This document shows positions 9,713-19,634 of a stretch of DNA of 64,000 bases, piece by piece. The position numbers and the translations under genes were made by a program. Source of the stretch: Pseudomonadota bacterium (lineage in GTDB: Bacteria; Pseudomonadota; Gammaproteobacteria; Burkholderiales; Thiobacillaceae); NCBI GenBank assembly GCA_021826065.1, contig JAKADY010000001.1, forward strand, positions 120,092 to 184,091, given 5' to 3'. Positions within the stretch are counted from its first letter, which is position 1. Each line of letters begins with the position of its first letter. Below the pieces are notes generated by a model that searched no databases, was not told the DNA's origin, and was given only the letters and a program-made list of their open reading frames with translations.

Positions 9713-10270
9713 ATGGTGCGCATGCAGACCCCGGTGTGTGACTTCGGCCGCCCGGCCGTGGATTTCGACCTGCTCGGTGTGGACGGCCGGCGCTATACCC
9801 TCGCAGACGTGCGGGGACCAAACGGGCTGTTGGTGATGTTCATCTGCAACCACTGCCCCTACGTCAAGGCGGTCAAGGACCGCATCGTCCGCGACGTCGA
9901 GGACCTCAAGTCCTACGGCATCGGCGCCGTGGCCATCATGGCCAACGACTCCACCGACTACCCCGAGGACAGCTTCGACAACATGCAGCGGATCGCCCGC
10001 GAGTGGCGGCTGCCCATGCCCTATCTGTGGGACGAGACGCAAGAGGTGGCGCGCGCCTATGGCGCCGTGTGCACGCCCGACTTCTTCGGCTACAACGCGA
10101 GGCTTGAACTGCAATACCGCGGGCGACTCGACGCCTCGACCAAGGAAACCGCCCCGCCCGACGCCCGGCGTGAACTGTTCGAGGCCATGGTGCAGATCGC
10201 CCAAACCGGTGAGGGTCCGCGCGAGCAGATCCCCAGCATGGGCTGCTCCATCAAGTGGCGCCAGGGCTAG
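9713..10270 (+). CDS. Thioredoxin-fold (peroxiredoxin-like) protein with a single active-site Cys
   Basis: A 185-residue cytoplasmic protein of the AhpC/TSA-redoxin group, with no signal peptide. The fold is recognisable from FDLLGVDGRRYTLADVRGPNGLLVMFICNHCPYVKAVKDRI. The usual CxxC is replaced by NHCPYVK, so it has one Cys at the redox position, as in a widespread but poorly described thioredoxin subfamily. Further Cys residues occur in CTPDFFG and MGCSIKW. AGGAGG at 9701-9706 supports the ATG at 9713. The next gene follows after only a heptad array, so both are probably co-transcribed. Substrate unknown. Confidence 0.85.
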   Translation: MVRMQTPVCDFGRPAVDFDLLGVDGRRYTLADVRGPNGLLVMFICNHCPYVKAVKDRIVRDVEDLKSYGIGAVAIMANDSTDYPEDSFDNMQRIAREWRLPMPYLWDETQEVARAYGAVCTPDFFGYNARLELQYRGRLDASTKETAPPDARRELFEAMVQIAQTGEGPREQIPSMGCSIKWRQG

Positions 10271-10304
10271 CCCTCACCCCTCACCCCTCACCCCTCACCC
10301 CAAC
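10271..10304 (+). repeat. Heptad repeat array CCCTCAC x4
   Basis: Four exact CCCTCAC units plus a partial unit fill the whole 34-bp junction. They start directly after the stop codon of the thioredoxin-like gene and end at the next ATG. No room is left for a Shine-Dalgarno. Confidence 0.85.
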
Positions 10305-11102
10305 ATGTCGCCGCTCCTCGCCCAGGTGATCGAGGCCGTGCGCGCGGTCGGCCGCGAGGAGGTCATGCCGCGCTACCTCAAGGTGGCACACACCCGCAAG
10401 GACGACGGCAGCCTCTTCACCGAGGCCGACATGGCCGCCCAGCAGGCCCTGACCGAACGGCTCACGGCCATCGCCCCCTACCCCGTGCTGGGCGAGGAGA
10501 TGGACGACGCCACCCACCGCCGGCTCTGGGACGAGGGTGAGGAAGGGTTGTGGTGTGTGGACCCGATCGACGGCACCACCAATTTCGTCAGCGGGCTGCC
10601 CTTCTTCGCCATGTCCATCGCCCTCATGCGACACGGTCGCAGCGTGCTGGGCGTGGTCTACGACCCCCAGGCCGACGAGTGCTTCTATGCCGAGACCGGG
10701 CAGGGCGCCTTCGTCGACGGTGAGCGACTGCCGATCAAGACCCCGCCCGAGGCACTCAGGCGCTGCATCGCCGGCATCGACTTCAAGCGCATCCCGCGCG
10801 CGCTCGCCGCCCGCCTGGCGGCGGAACACCCCTACAGCTCACAGCGCAACCTCGGCGCCAGCACCCTGGACTGGTGCTACCTCGCCGCCGGCCGGCTGCA
10901 CGTCTATCTGCACGGCGGGCAGAAGCTGTGGGACTATGCCGCCGGCTGTCTGATCCTGGAGGAGGCGGGCGGTGTGGTGAGCTGCATCCAGGGCACCGAC
11001 CCGTTCTGGACCGGCAGCCCCTGGACCCGCTCGGTGGTGGCCGCCCTCACGCCGGGGCTGCATCGCCAGTGGCAGGCCTGGGTCGATAAATCAAGCGCTT
11101 GA
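10305..11102 (+). CDS. Inositol monophosphatase family protein
   Basis: A Mg2+-dependent phosphatase of 265 residues. The metal-binding motifs are clear: GEEMDD near residue 66, DPIDGTTNF near 87 and WDYAAG near 210. Possible substrates are inositol phosphates, 3'-phosphoadenosine phosphates or sugar bisphosphates; because a Calvin-cycle-type block follows, a fructose-1,6-bisphosphatase-like role is conceivable but unproven. The start at 10305 directly follows the CCCTCAC array. A 200-bp gap with its own candidate promoter separates it from tkt. Confidence 0.92.
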   Translation: MSPLLAQVIEAVRAVGREEVMPRYLKVAHTRKDDGSLFTEADMAAQQALTERLTAIAPYPVLGEEMDDATHRRLWDEGEEGLWCVDPIDGTTNFVSGLPFFAMSIALMRHGRSVLGVVYDPQADECFYAETGQGAFVDGERLPIKTPPEALRRCIAGIDFKRIPRALAARLAAEHPYSSQRNLGASTLDWCYLAAGRLHVYLHGGQKLWDYAAGCLILEEAGGVVSCIQGTDPFWTGSPWTRSVVAALTPGLHRQWQAWVDKSSA

Positions 11103-11211
11103 ATTGATAAAAAATTTTTATTCCCTGCGGCCGTGCCGACGCAGGCCGCATCGGGCAAGGCGCCGCCGTCGATCGCAAGGGCTGGCCCGCCCGCGGCCGG
11201 GCCAGGCCGTC

Positions 11212-11240
11212 TTGCCCGGGCCGGGGGGCTTGTAGATAAT
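11212..11240 (+). promoter_or_regulatory. Candidate sigma-70 promoter of the tkt-fba operon
   Basis: TTGCCC (11212-11217) and GATAAT (11235-11240) are 17 bp apart, predicting a start near 11247 and a leader of about 55 nt. The rest of the 200-bp gap holds an A/T-rich palindrome (about 11107-11121) after the phosphatase gene and GC-rich sequence. I saw no clear CbbR site. Confidence 0.5.
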
Positions 11241-11302
11241 TGGGGCCTTTCTGTCCGAAATCCGGGCCGGCCCAAGATTTTTTTATCCAGAGGAACTCAG
11301 AG

Positions 11303-13291
11303 ATGGCAACCCGCACCGACCTTGCCAACGCCATACGCGCCCTCGCCATGGACGCCGTCGAACGCGCCAAGTCCGGCCATCCGGGCGCGCCCATGGGCAT
11401 GGCCGAGATCGCCGAAGTGCTGTGGAACCACCACCTGCGCCACAACCCGGCCAACCCCAAGTGGCCCGATCGCGACCGCTTCGTGCTGTCCAACGGGCAC
11501 GGGTCCATGCTGCTCTATGCCCTGCTGCACCTGACCGGCTACGACCTCAGCATGGAGGACATCAAACAGTTCCGCCAGCTACACTCCAAGACCCCGGGCC
11601 ACCCGGAATACGGCTATGCGCCCGGCGTGGAGACCACCACCGGGCCGCTGGGCCAGGGCATCACCAACGCCGTGGGCATGGCGCTCGCCGAGAAGATCCT
11701 GGCGCATCAGTTCAACAAGCCCGGGCATGAGATCGTCAACCATCACACCTATGTCTTCATGGGCGACGGCTGCATGATGGAGGGCATCTCGCACGAGGCC
11801 TGTGCGCTGGCCGGCACCTGGAAGCTCAACAAGCTGATCGCCTTCTGGGACGACAACGGCATCTCCATCGACGGCCATGTCGAGCATTGGTTCACCGAGG
11901 ACGTCTGCAAACGCTTCGAGGCCTATGGCTGGAACGTCATCCCCAATGTGGACGGGCACAGCTTCGAGGCCGTCGAGGCGGCCATCCAAAAGGCCAAGCA
12001 GTCCACCGACAAACCCACCCTGATCCAGTGCAAGACCATCATCGGCAAGGGCTCGCCCAACAAGGCCGGCACCCACGACGTGCACGGCGCCGCCCTGGGC
12101 CACGAGGAGGTCGAGGCCACCCGCAAGCACATGGGCTGGAACTATCCCCCCTTCGTCATCCCCCAGGACGTCTACGACGGCTGGGATGCCCGCACCAAGG
12201 GCGCCGGGCTGGAGAAGCTCTGGAACAACAAGTTCGCCGAGTACGAGAAGGCCTACCCGCAGGAAGCGGCGGAGTTCAAGCGGCGCATGGCGGGCGAGCT
12301 GCCGGCCAACTGGGCCGAGCACGTGAAGGCCGCCATCGCCGCGGTCAACGCCAAGGCCGAATCGGTCGCCACGCGCAAGGCGAGCCAGATCGCCATCAAC
12401 GCGCTCGCCCCGGTGCTGCCCGAGTTCGTCGGCGGCTCGGCCGACCTCACCGGCTCCAACCTTACCAACTGGACCGGCTGCCATCCCATCCGCCACGGCA
12501 ACCCCGGCAACTATATCTCCTATGGTGTGCGCGAGTTCGGCATGGCCGCCATCATGAACGGCATGGCCCTGCACGGTGGCATCCTGCCCTTCGGCGGCAC
12601 CTTCCTGATGTTCTCCGAGTACTCGCGCAACGCCCTGCGCATGGCGGCGCTGATGAAGCAGCGCGTCATCCACGTCTTCACCCACGACTCCATCGGCCTG
12701 GGCGAGGATGGCCCCACCCACCAGCCCATCGAGCAGACCGCCACCCTGCGGCTCATGCCCAACATGGCGGTGTGGCGCCCCTGCGACACGGTCGAGACCA
12801 TGGTCGCCTGGGCCAAGGCGGTGGAGAAGCGCGACGGCCCCACCAGCCTGATCCTCTCGCGCCAGAACCTGCCCTTCATCAAGCGCACCGACGCGCAGAT
12901 CGCGCTGATCGAGCGCGGCGGCTACGTCCTGTCCGACTGCGAGGGCGCGCCGAAGGTGGTGCTGATCGCCACCGGCTCCGAGGTGGACCTGGCCTTGAAG
13001 AGCCAGGAGGCCCTGAAGGCCGAGGGCATCGCCGCGCGCGTGGTGTCCATGCCCTCCACCGACGCCTTCGACCGCCAGGACCCGGCCTACAAGGACAGCG
13101 TGCTGCCCAAGGGGGTCAAGCGCGTGGCCATCGAGGCCGGTTCCACCGACGGCTGGTGGAAATACGTCGGCTGCGACGGGGCGGTCATCGGTATCAACCG
13201 CTTCGGCGAGTCCGCCCCGGCCAACGTCCTGTTCAAGGAGTTCGGCTTCACCGTCGAGAACGTGGTCGCCACCGTCAAGGGTATCCTGTAA
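11303..13291 (+). CDS. tkt: Transketolase
   Basis: A thiamine-diphosphate enzyme that moves two-carbon units between sugar phosphates in the Calvin and pentose-phosphate pathways. Its 662 residues are the normal length. Motifs are [19 protein letters not shown] at the N-terminus, [18 protein letters not shown], the TPP motif [18 protein letters not shown] followed by DDNGISIDG, and the pyrimidine-domain sequence RFIDCGVRE-like [20 protein letters not shown]. The start at 11303 gives [19 protein letters not shown] and follows AGAGGAACTCAGAG. It is the first gene of a block with gap, pgk, pyk and fba, the arrangement of autotrophic proteobacteria. A hairpin terminator after tkt may reduce transcription into the later genes. 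Confidence 0.97.
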   Translation: MATRTDLANAIRALAMDAVERAKSGHPGAPMGMAEIAEVLWNHHLRHNPANPKWPDRDRFVLSNGHGSMLLYALLHLTGYDLSMEDIKQFRQLHSKTPGHPEYGYAPGVETTTGPLGQGITNAVGMALAEKILAHQFNKPGHEIVNHHTYVFMGDGCMMEGISHEACALAGTWKLNKLIAFWDDNGISIDGHVEHWFTEDVCKRFEAYGWNVIPNVDGHSFEAVEAAIQKAKQSTDKPTLIQCKTIIGKGSPNKAGTHDVHGAALGHEEVEATRKHMGWNYPPFVIPQDVYDGWDARTKGAGLEKLWNNKFAEYEKAYPQEAAEFKRRMAGELPANWAEHVKAAIAAVNAKAESVATRKASQIAINALAPVLPEFVGGSADLTGSNLTNWTGCHPIRHGNPGNYISYGVREFGMAAIMNGMALHGGILPFGGTFLMFSEYSRNALRMAALMKQRVIHVFTHDSIGLGEDGPTHQPIEQTATLRLMPNMAVWRPCDTVETMVAWAKAVEKRDGPTSLILSRQNLPFIKRTDAQIALIERGGYVLSDCEGAPKVVLIATGSEVDLALKSQEALKAEGIAARVVSMPSTDAFDRQDPAYKDSVLPKGVKRVAIEAGSTDGWWKYVGCDGAVIGINRFGESAPANVLFKEFGFTVENVVATVKGIL

Positions 13292-14359
<1,068 letters not shown>

Positions 14360-14360
14360 C

Positions 14361-14433
14361 GGGGTACAGGGTACAGGTTTCAGTGTGCGCGGCCGCAGGC
14401 CGCGCAAACAGGCTGTAACCTGTAACCTGACCT
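14361..14433. repeat. Inverted heptad arrays around a perfect palindrome, gap-pgk junction
   Basis: Three purine-rich units (GGTACAG, GGTACAG, GTTTCAG at 14363-14383) follow the gap stop codon. A perfect 8-bp stem GCGCGGCC-GCA-GGCCGCGC lies at 14387-14405. Three pyrimidine-rich units (CTGTAAC, CTGTAAC, CTGACCT at 14413-14433) follow. Confidence 0.8.
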
Positions 14434-14441
14434 CTATAGCC

Positions 14442-14481
14442 TGATCGTTCAGGAATGGGCCGGCCCATTCCTGAACGATCA
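14442..14481. repeat. Perfect 40-bp palindrome upstream of pgk
   Basis: The 20-base arm TGATCGTTCAGGAATGGGCC is followed with no spacer by its exact reverse complement. It ends 2 bp before the pgk Shine-Dalgarno region (CCAGGAG, 14484-14490). As RNA it can fold into a stem of about 18 bp next to the ribosome binding site. Confidence 0.92.
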
Positions 14482-14495
14482 ACCAGGAGTGCATC

Positions 14496-15680
14496 ATGGC
14501 CAAATTTCTCCGCATGACAGACCTCGACCTCAAAGGCAAGCGCGTCTTCATCCGCGCCGACCTGAACGTGCCCGTCAAGGACGGCAAGGTCACCTCCGAC
14601 GCCCGCATCACCGCCTCCATGCCCACCATCGAGTTCGCCATGAAGGCCGGCGCGCGGGTGATGGTCACCTCCCACCTGGGCCGCCCGACCGAGGGCGAGT
14701 GGACGCCGGAGGTGTCGCTCGCGCCGGTGGCCGAGGTGATGAGCCAGAAGCTCGGCAAGCCCGTGCGCCTGATCAAGGATTGGGTGGACGGCGGCTTCGA
14801 GGTGGCCGAAGGCGAGGTCGTGCTCCTGGAGAACTGCCGCATCAACAAGGGCGAGAAGAAGAACGCCGAAGAGACGGCGAAGAAGTACGCCGCCCTGTGC
14901 GACGTCTTCGTCATGGACGCCTTTGGCACCGCCCACCGCGCCGAGGCCTCCACCTACGGCATCGCCCAGTACGCCCCGGTGGCCTGCGCCGGCATCCTGG
15001 TCACCGAGGAGCTGGAGGCGCTGGAGCGGGCGCTGGCCAACCCCGCCCGGCCCATGGTCGCCATCGTCGGCGGCTCCAAGGTCTCGACCAAGCTCACCGT
15101 GCTCGAGGCGCTGTCCGAGAAGGTCGACCAGCTGGTGGTCGGCGGCGGCATCGCCAACACCTTCCTCAAGGCCGCCGGCAAGAACGTCGGCAAGTCCCTG
15201 TGCGAGGACGAGCTGGTGCCCACCGCCCGCGCCCTCATGGAGAAGATGGCCGCGCGCGGGGCGAACATCCCCATCGCCGTGGACGTGGTGGTCGGCAAGA
15301 AATTCGATGCCAACGAACCGGCGGTACTCAAGAGCGCCGACGAGGTGGCCGACGACGACATGATCTTCGACATCGGCCCCAAGAGCGCACAGCAGCTCGC
15401 CGACATCATCATGAACGCCGGCACCGTGGTGTGGAACGGCCCGGTCGGCGTGTTCGAGTTCGACCAGTTCGGCGAGGGCACCAAGACCATCGCCCAGGCC
15501 ATCGCTGCCACCAAGGCCTTCACCCTGGCCGGTGGCGGCGACACCATTGCCGCCATCCAGAAATACGACATCTACGACAAGGTGTCCTACATCTCCACCG
15601 CCGGCGGCGCCTTCCTGGAGTACCTGGAGGGCAAGGTCCTGCCCGCGGTCGAGATCCTTGAAAAGCGCGCGGCCGTCTGA
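14496..15680 (+). CDS. pgk: Phosphoglycerate kinase
   Basis: It transfers phosphate between ATP and 3-phosphoglycerate, a Calvin-cycle and glycolytic step. The 394 residues are the bacterial norm. Signatures are [18 protein letters not shown] near the N-terminus, [26 protein letters not shown], and the nucleotide-binding [17 protein letters not shown] with GGGDTIAAI near the C-terminus. The start at 14496 is supported by CCAGGAG. The leader is exceptional: a heptad-repeat block and a 40-bp perfect palindrome fill the 136-bp junction with gap, so translation of pgk may depend on RNA folding. Confidence 0.97.
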   Translation: MAKFLRMTDLDLKGKRVFIRADLNVPVKDGKVTSDARITASMPTIEFAMKAGARVMVTSHLGRPTEGEWTPEVSLAPVAEVMSQKLGKPVRLIKDWVDGGFEVAEGEVVLLENCRINKGEKKNAEETAKKYAALCDVFVMDAFGTAHRAEASTYGIAQYAPVACAGILVTEELEALERALANPARPMVAIVGGSKVSTKLTVLEALSEKVDQLVVGGGIANTFLKAAGKNVGKSLCEDELVPTARALMEKMAARGANIPIAVDVVVGKKFDANEPAVLKSADEVADDDMIFDIGPKSAQQLADIIMNAGTVVWNGPVGVFEFDQFGEGTKTIAQAIAATKAFTLAGGGDTIAAIQKYDIYDKVSYISTAGGAFLEYLEGKVLPAVEILEKRAAV

Positions 15681-15708
15681 TCCACGGGAGAGGTGCTCAG
15701 GCGTGCGG

Positions 15709-15765
15709 GGTGATGCGTTGTCGCATCACCTCTTTCCCCTCACCCCTCACCCCTTACCCCTCACC
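15709..15765 (+). repeat. Hairpin plus CCCCTCA heptad array, pgk-pyk junction
   Basis: A 9-bp perfect stem (GGTGATGCG / CGCATCACC, loop TTGT) at 15709-15730 is followed by four units CCCCTCA, CCCCTCA, CCCCTTA, CCCCTCA at 15736-15763. Two C and an A-run then lead straight to the pyk ATG at 15771; no Shine-Dalgarno is present. Confidence 0.8.
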
Positions 15766-15770
15766 AAAAA

Positions 15771-17207
15771 ATGCTCCGCAGAACCAAGATCGTCGCCACC
15801 CTGGGCCCGGCCAGCCGCGACCCCAAGGTGCTCGACCGCATGATCGAGGCCGGTGTGGACGTCGTACGGCTGAACTTCTCACACGGCAGCGCCGAGGAGC
15901 ACATCCAGGCCGCCGAGCTGGTGCGCTCGCTGGCCAAGACGCGCGGCCGCGCCGTCGGCGTGCTGGTGGACCTGCAGGGCCCCAAGATCCGCATCGGCCG
16001 CTTCCAGGACGGCAAGGTCACCCTGCAGGAGGGCGAGCGCTTCATCCTCGACGCCGATTGCAAACTCGGTGACGCGACCCGCGTCGGCCTGGACTACCCC
16101 GATCTGGTCCAGGACGTCTCCCGCGGCGCCACCCTCTTGCTGGACGACGGCCGCATCGAGCTGTGGGTCGAGGAGGTCGAGGGCAACCAGGTCATCTGCA
16201 AGGTGGTGCGCGGCGGGGTCCTCTCCAACAACAAGGGCATCAACCGCAAGGGCGGCGGGCTGTCCGCCGCGGCCCTGACCGACAAGGACATCGAGGACAT
16301 CAAGACCGCGGCGCAGCTGAAGGCCGACTATCTCGCCGTCTCCTTCCCCCGCTCGGCGGCCGATATGCAGCAGGCGCGCGAGATCCTGCGCGCCGCCGGC
16401 GGCCGCGCCTGGCTCATCGCCAAGATCGAGCGGGCCGAGGCCATCGAGGCGCTACCCGAGATCCTCAACGCGAGCGATGCCATCATGGTGGCGCGCGGCG
16501 ATCTCGGGGTGGAGGTGGGGGATGCCGCCGTGCCGGCCCTGCAGAAGAAGATGATCCGCATGGCGCGCGAGCGCAACAAGCTGGTCATCACCGCCACCCA
16601 GATGATGGAGTCGATGATCGACAGCCCCATCCCCACCCGTGCCGAGGTCTCCGACGTGGCCAACGCCGTGCTCGATGGGACCGACGCGGTGATGCTCTCG
16701 GCCGAGACGGCGGTGGGCAAATACCCGATCGAGGCCATCGCCGCCATGCACCGGGTGTGCATCGAGGCGGAGAAGGAGGTCGAGCGGCCGGAGTTCCCGC
16801 TCAAGGCCGCCGAGGAGGGCATCGTCCGCGTGGACGAGGCCATCGCCAAGTCGGCCGCCTTCACGGCGCTACACCTCAACGTCAAGGCCATCGCCGCCAT
16901 GACCCAGTCGGGCGCCACCGCGCTGTGGACCTCGCGCATCAGCACCCATGTGCCGATCTACGCCTTGACACCCGAGGTCGAAACCCGTAGAAAAGTCACG
17001 CTCTTCCGCGGTGTCTACCCCATCAACTTCCGGCCCTCCAGCAACGACCGCGACCAGCTGCTGGCCGAGGCCGAGGAGGAGTTGCGGCGGCGCGGCGCGG
17101 TGCGCAACGGCGACCTGATCCTGCTCACCATCGGCGAGCCGATCGGCAAACCGGGCGGCACCAACACCCTCAAGATCGTTCGCGTCGGCGAACGAAAGAA
17201 GGTTTAA
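15771..17207 (+). CDS. pyk: Pyruvate kinase
   Basis: It makes pyruvate and ATP from phosphoenolpyruvate. The 478 residues begin RRTKIVATLGPASRD and show the active-site sequence AWLIAKIERAEAIEALPEIL with the catalytic Lys. MVARGDLGVEVG, then ATQMMESMIDSPIPTRAEVSDVANAV and DAVMLSAETAVGKYP follow. The C-terminal allosteric domain is complete. The start at 15771 lies directly behind a pyrimidine-rich repeat array and lacks a Shine-Dalgarno. Its place inside the Calvin-type block lets carbon leave the cycle towards pyruvate. Confidence 0.97.
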   Translation: MLRRTKIVATLGPASRDPKVLDRMIEAGVDVVRLNFSHGSAEEHIQAAELVRSLAKTRGRAVGVLVDLQGPKIRIGRFQDGKVTLQEGERFILDADCKLGDATRVGLDYPDLVQDVSRGATLLLDDGRIELWVEEVEGNQVICKVVRGGVLSNNKGINRKGGGLSAAALTDKDIEDIKTAAQLKADYLAVSFPRSAADMQQAREILRAAGGRAWLIAKIERAEAIEALPEILNASDAIMVARGDLGVEVGDAAVPALQKKMIRMARERNKLVITATQMMESMIDSPIPTRAEVSDVANAVLDGTDAVMLSAETAVGKYPIEAIAAMHRVCIEAEKEVERPEFPLKAAEEGIVRVDEAIAKSAAFTALHLNVKAIAAMTQSGATALWTSRISTHVPIYALTPEVETRRKVTLFRGVYPINFRPSSNDRDQLLAEAEEELRRRGAVRNGDLILLTIGEPIGKPGGTNTLKIVRVGERKKV

Positions 17208-17228
17208 CCTAGCGAACAGGAGATCCCG

Positions 17229-18293
17229 ATGGCCCTCATCACCCTGCGTCAACTGCTGGACCATGCCGCCGAGCACGGTTACGGCGTACCCGCCTTCAAT
17301 GTCAACAACATGGAGCAGATGCATGCCATCATGCAGGCCGCCGACGCCTGCGATGCGCCGGTCATCGTCCAGGCCTCGGCCGGCGCCCGCTCCTATGCCG
17401 GCGAGCCCTTCCTGCGCCACCTCATGTACGCCGCCGTGGAGATGTATCCGCACATCCCCATCTGCGTGCACCAGGACCACGGCGCCTCGCCCGCGGTGTG
17501 CTTCCGCTCCATCCAGTCCGGTTTTACATCGGTGATGATGGACGGCTCGCTGATGGAGGACGCAAAGACCCCCGCCACCTATGAATACAACGTCAACGTC
17601 ACCCGCCAGGTGGTGGAACTCGCCCATGCCTGCGGCGTGTCGGTCGAGGGGGAGCTGGGCTGCCTGGGCAGCTTGGAGACCGGCATGGCCGGTGAGGAGG
17701 ACGGCGTGGGCGCCGAGGGCAAGCTGGACCACTCCATGCTGCTCACCGACCCCGACCAGGCCGCCGACTTCGTCAAACAGACCAAGGTCGATGCGCTCGC
17801 CATCGCCATCGGCACCAGCCATGGCGCCTACAAGTTCACCCGCCCGCCGACCGGCGACATCCTCGCCATCGACCGCGTCAAACAGATCCACGCCCGCATC
17901 CCCAACACCCACCTGGTGATGCACGGTTCCTCCTCGGTGCCGCAGGAGTGGCTCAAGATCATCAACGAGTACGGCGGCGACATGGGCCAGACCTACGGCG
18001 TGCCGGTCGAGGAGATCGTCGAGGGCATCAAGCACGGCGTGCGCAAGGTCAACATCGACACCGACCTGCGCATGGCCGCCACCGGGGCGATCCGCAAGTT
18101 CCTCTGGGAGAACAAGAAGGAGTTCGACCCGCGCAAATTCCTCAAGGCCGCCACCAAGGCCATGAGCGAGATCTGCAAGGCCCGTTACGAGGCCTTCGGC
18201 TGCGCCGGCCAGGCCAGCAAGATCAAGCCCCTGAGCCTGGAGGCGATGACCAAGCGCTACGCCAGCGGCGAGCTCGATCCCAAGGTCAACTGA
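17229..18293 (+). CDS. fba: Class II fructose-bisphosphate aldolase, Calvin-cycle type
   Basis: A zinc-dependent aldolase that condenses dihydroxyacetone phosphate with glyceraldehyde-3-phosphate or erythrose-4-phosphate. The 354 residues start [19 protein letters not shown]. Zinc ligands lie in VHQDHGAS near residue 81 and in VMHGSSSVP near 230. The catalytic glycine-rich [27 protein letters not shown] follows. The long form with [16 protein letters not shown] at the end is that of the CbbA/Calvin subtype. AGGAG supports the start. It closes the operon and is followed by a strong terminator. Confidence 0.96.
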   Translation: MALITLRQLLDHAAEHGYGVPAFNVNNMEQMHAIMQAADACDAPVIVQASAGARSYAGEPFLRHLMYAAVEMYPHIPICVHQDHGASPAVCFRSIQSGFTSVMMDGSLMEDAKTPATYEYNVNVTRQVVELAHACGVSVEGELGCLGSLETGMAGEEDGVGAEGKLDHSMLLTDPDQAADFVKQTKVDALAIAIGTSHGAYKFTRPPTGDILAIDRVKQIHARIPNTHLVMHGSSSVPQEWLKIINEYGGDMGQTYGVPVEEIVEGIKHGVRKVNIDTDLRMAATGAIRKFLWENKKEFDPRKFLKAATKAMSEICKARYEAFGCAGQASKIKPLSLEAMTKRYASGELDPKVN

Positions 18294-18316
18294 GTCCGGT
18301 CACCCAAGGACACTGA

Positions 18317-18339
18317 AGGCGGCTGCGGCCGCCTTTTTT
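18317..18339 (+). terminator. Rho-independent terminator after fba
   Basis: A 7-bp stem (AGGCGGC / GCCGCCT) with loop TGCG is followed by TTTTT. A second hairpin without a T-run (CAACCGCCG / CGGCGGTTG, 18367-18391) follows. Confidence 0.9.
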
Positions 18340-18443
18340 GTCGACCTTTCCCCGCGCAGGCCTGAGCAACCGCCGCGCTGGGCGGCGGTTGCGCGCGGCG
18401 GCGGCATGGGTTTTACTCTGGACTGCTCGCCTGCCCCACCGAC

Positions 18444-19634
18444 ATGTCCCGCGCCCGACTTGCCCTGATCCTCCTCGTCCTGGCCATCGCCGGTGGACTC
18501 GTCTGGGGCTTCATGCCGCGGCCGGTGGTGGTGGAGCTGGCGCAGGTGAGCCACGGGCCGCTCACCGTCAGCGTCGAGGAGGAGGGCAAGACGCGGGTGC
18601 GTGACCTCTACGTGATCCATGCGCCGATGAGCGGCTATCTGCGCCGCATCGAGCTGAAGGTGGGCGACCCGGTGCGGCGTGGCCAGGTCCTGGCGGTCCT
18701 CGAGCCCGCGCGTGCTGACGCCCTAGACCCGCGCACACGGGCACAGGCCCTGGCGCAGATGCGCGCGGCCGAGGCGAGCCTGGCGGCCGCTCGCGAGGAG
18801 GCACGTGCGGCCGCGGCCGAGGCCGAGCTGGCGCGGCAGGAGCTGAAACGGGCCGAGGCCCTGGGGCAGGCCGATTTCCTGTCGCGCGCCGCCGTGGACC
18901 AGGCCAGGACGCGGGTGTCCCGCGCCGAGGCGGCGCGTGAGGCATCGGCGCATGCCGTGGACGTAGCGCGCCATAAGCTCGAGACCGCACGCGCCGTCCT
19001 GGCCCGAGCCGCCGCCCTGCACGCAGGCAGGCCGGTGGAGCGGCTGGAGGTGCGCGCCCCGATCGACGGGAAGGTGCTGAAGTTGGTGCGCGAGAGCGAG
19101 GGCACGGTGGCGGCGGGGCAGCCCCTCTTGGAGATCGGCAACCCCGAGGCGCTGGAGGTGGCGGTCGACGTGCTCTCGACCCAGGCCGTGCGCATCCGGC
19201 CCGGCGGGCGGGTGAGCCTGGAGCGTTGGGGCGGGCCGCCGCTCACGGGGCAGGTTCGGGTGGTGGAGCCGGCCGGTTTCACCAAGGTCTCGGCTCTGGG
19301 GGTGGAGGAGCAGCGGGTGCGGGTGATCGTCGACATCACATCACCGCGCGAGGCCTGGCAGGGGCTGGGTGATGCCTTCCGGGTGGATGCCCGCTTCGTC
19401 CTTTGGGAAGGTGACGATGTCCTGCAGGTGCCGGCGAGCAGCCTCTTCCGCCACAACGCGGGCTGGGCCGTGTTCGTCGTCGAGGCGGGCCGGGCGCGGC
19501 TGCGCCCGGTCCAGCTCGGGGAACGGGCGGGGCTGGCGGTGCAGGTTCTCTCGGGTCTCAAGGCCGGCGAGCAGGTGATCAGCCATCCGGACGACCGCAT
19601 CCGCGAGGGTGTACGGGTGAGGCCGCGCACATGA
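18444..19634 (+). CDS. HlyD-type periplasmic adaptor (membrane fusion protein)
   Basis: A 396-residue inner-membrane-anchored adaptor. One N-terminal hydrophobic segment (ALILLVLAIAGGLVWGFM, residues 6-23) is followed by a lipoyl half-motif (HAPMSGYLRRIELKVGDPVRRGQ), a long Ala/Glu/Arg-rich coiled coil (about 90-195), the second half-motif (VRAPIDGKVLKLV) and beta-barrel domains. Adaptors of this kind link RND, ABC or MFS exporters to an outer-membrane channel, but no such permease gene is adjacent. Its stop overlaps the start of a patatin-like lipase by 4 bp, so the two are translationally coupled. No Shine-Dalgarno is visible at the ATG. Confidence 0.85.
   Translation: MSRARLALILLVLAIAGGLVWGFMPRPVVVELAQVSHGPLTVSVEEEGKTRVRDLYVIHAPMSGYLRRIELKVGDPVRRGQVLAVLEPARADALDPRTRAQALAQMRAAEASLAAAREEARAAAAEAELARQELKRAEALGQADFLSRAAVDQARTRVSRAEAAREASAHAVDVARHKLETARAVLARAAALHAGRPVERLEVRAPIDGKVLKLVRESEGTVAAGQPLLEIGNPEALEVAVDVLSTQAVRIRPGGRVSLERWGGPPLTGQVRVVEPAGFTKVSALGVEEQRVRVIVDITSPREAWQGLGDAFRVDARFVLWEGDDVLQVPASSLFRHNAGWAVFVVEAGRARLRPVQLGERAGLAVQVLSGLKAGEQVISHPDDRIREGVRVRPRT

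Noticed and set aside
9650..10204. Upstream extension of rsmE
   Set aside because: It would lie antisense to the thioredoxin-like gene, and the family N-terminus begins MAIARFY at 9649.
10271..10304. Possible CRISPR-like repeat array
   Set aside because: Units are 7 bp, contiguous and without spacers, so it is a simple tandem repeat.
11107..11121. A terminator after the phosphatase gene
   Set aside because: It is an A/T-only palindrome without a GC stem, so termination is not supported.
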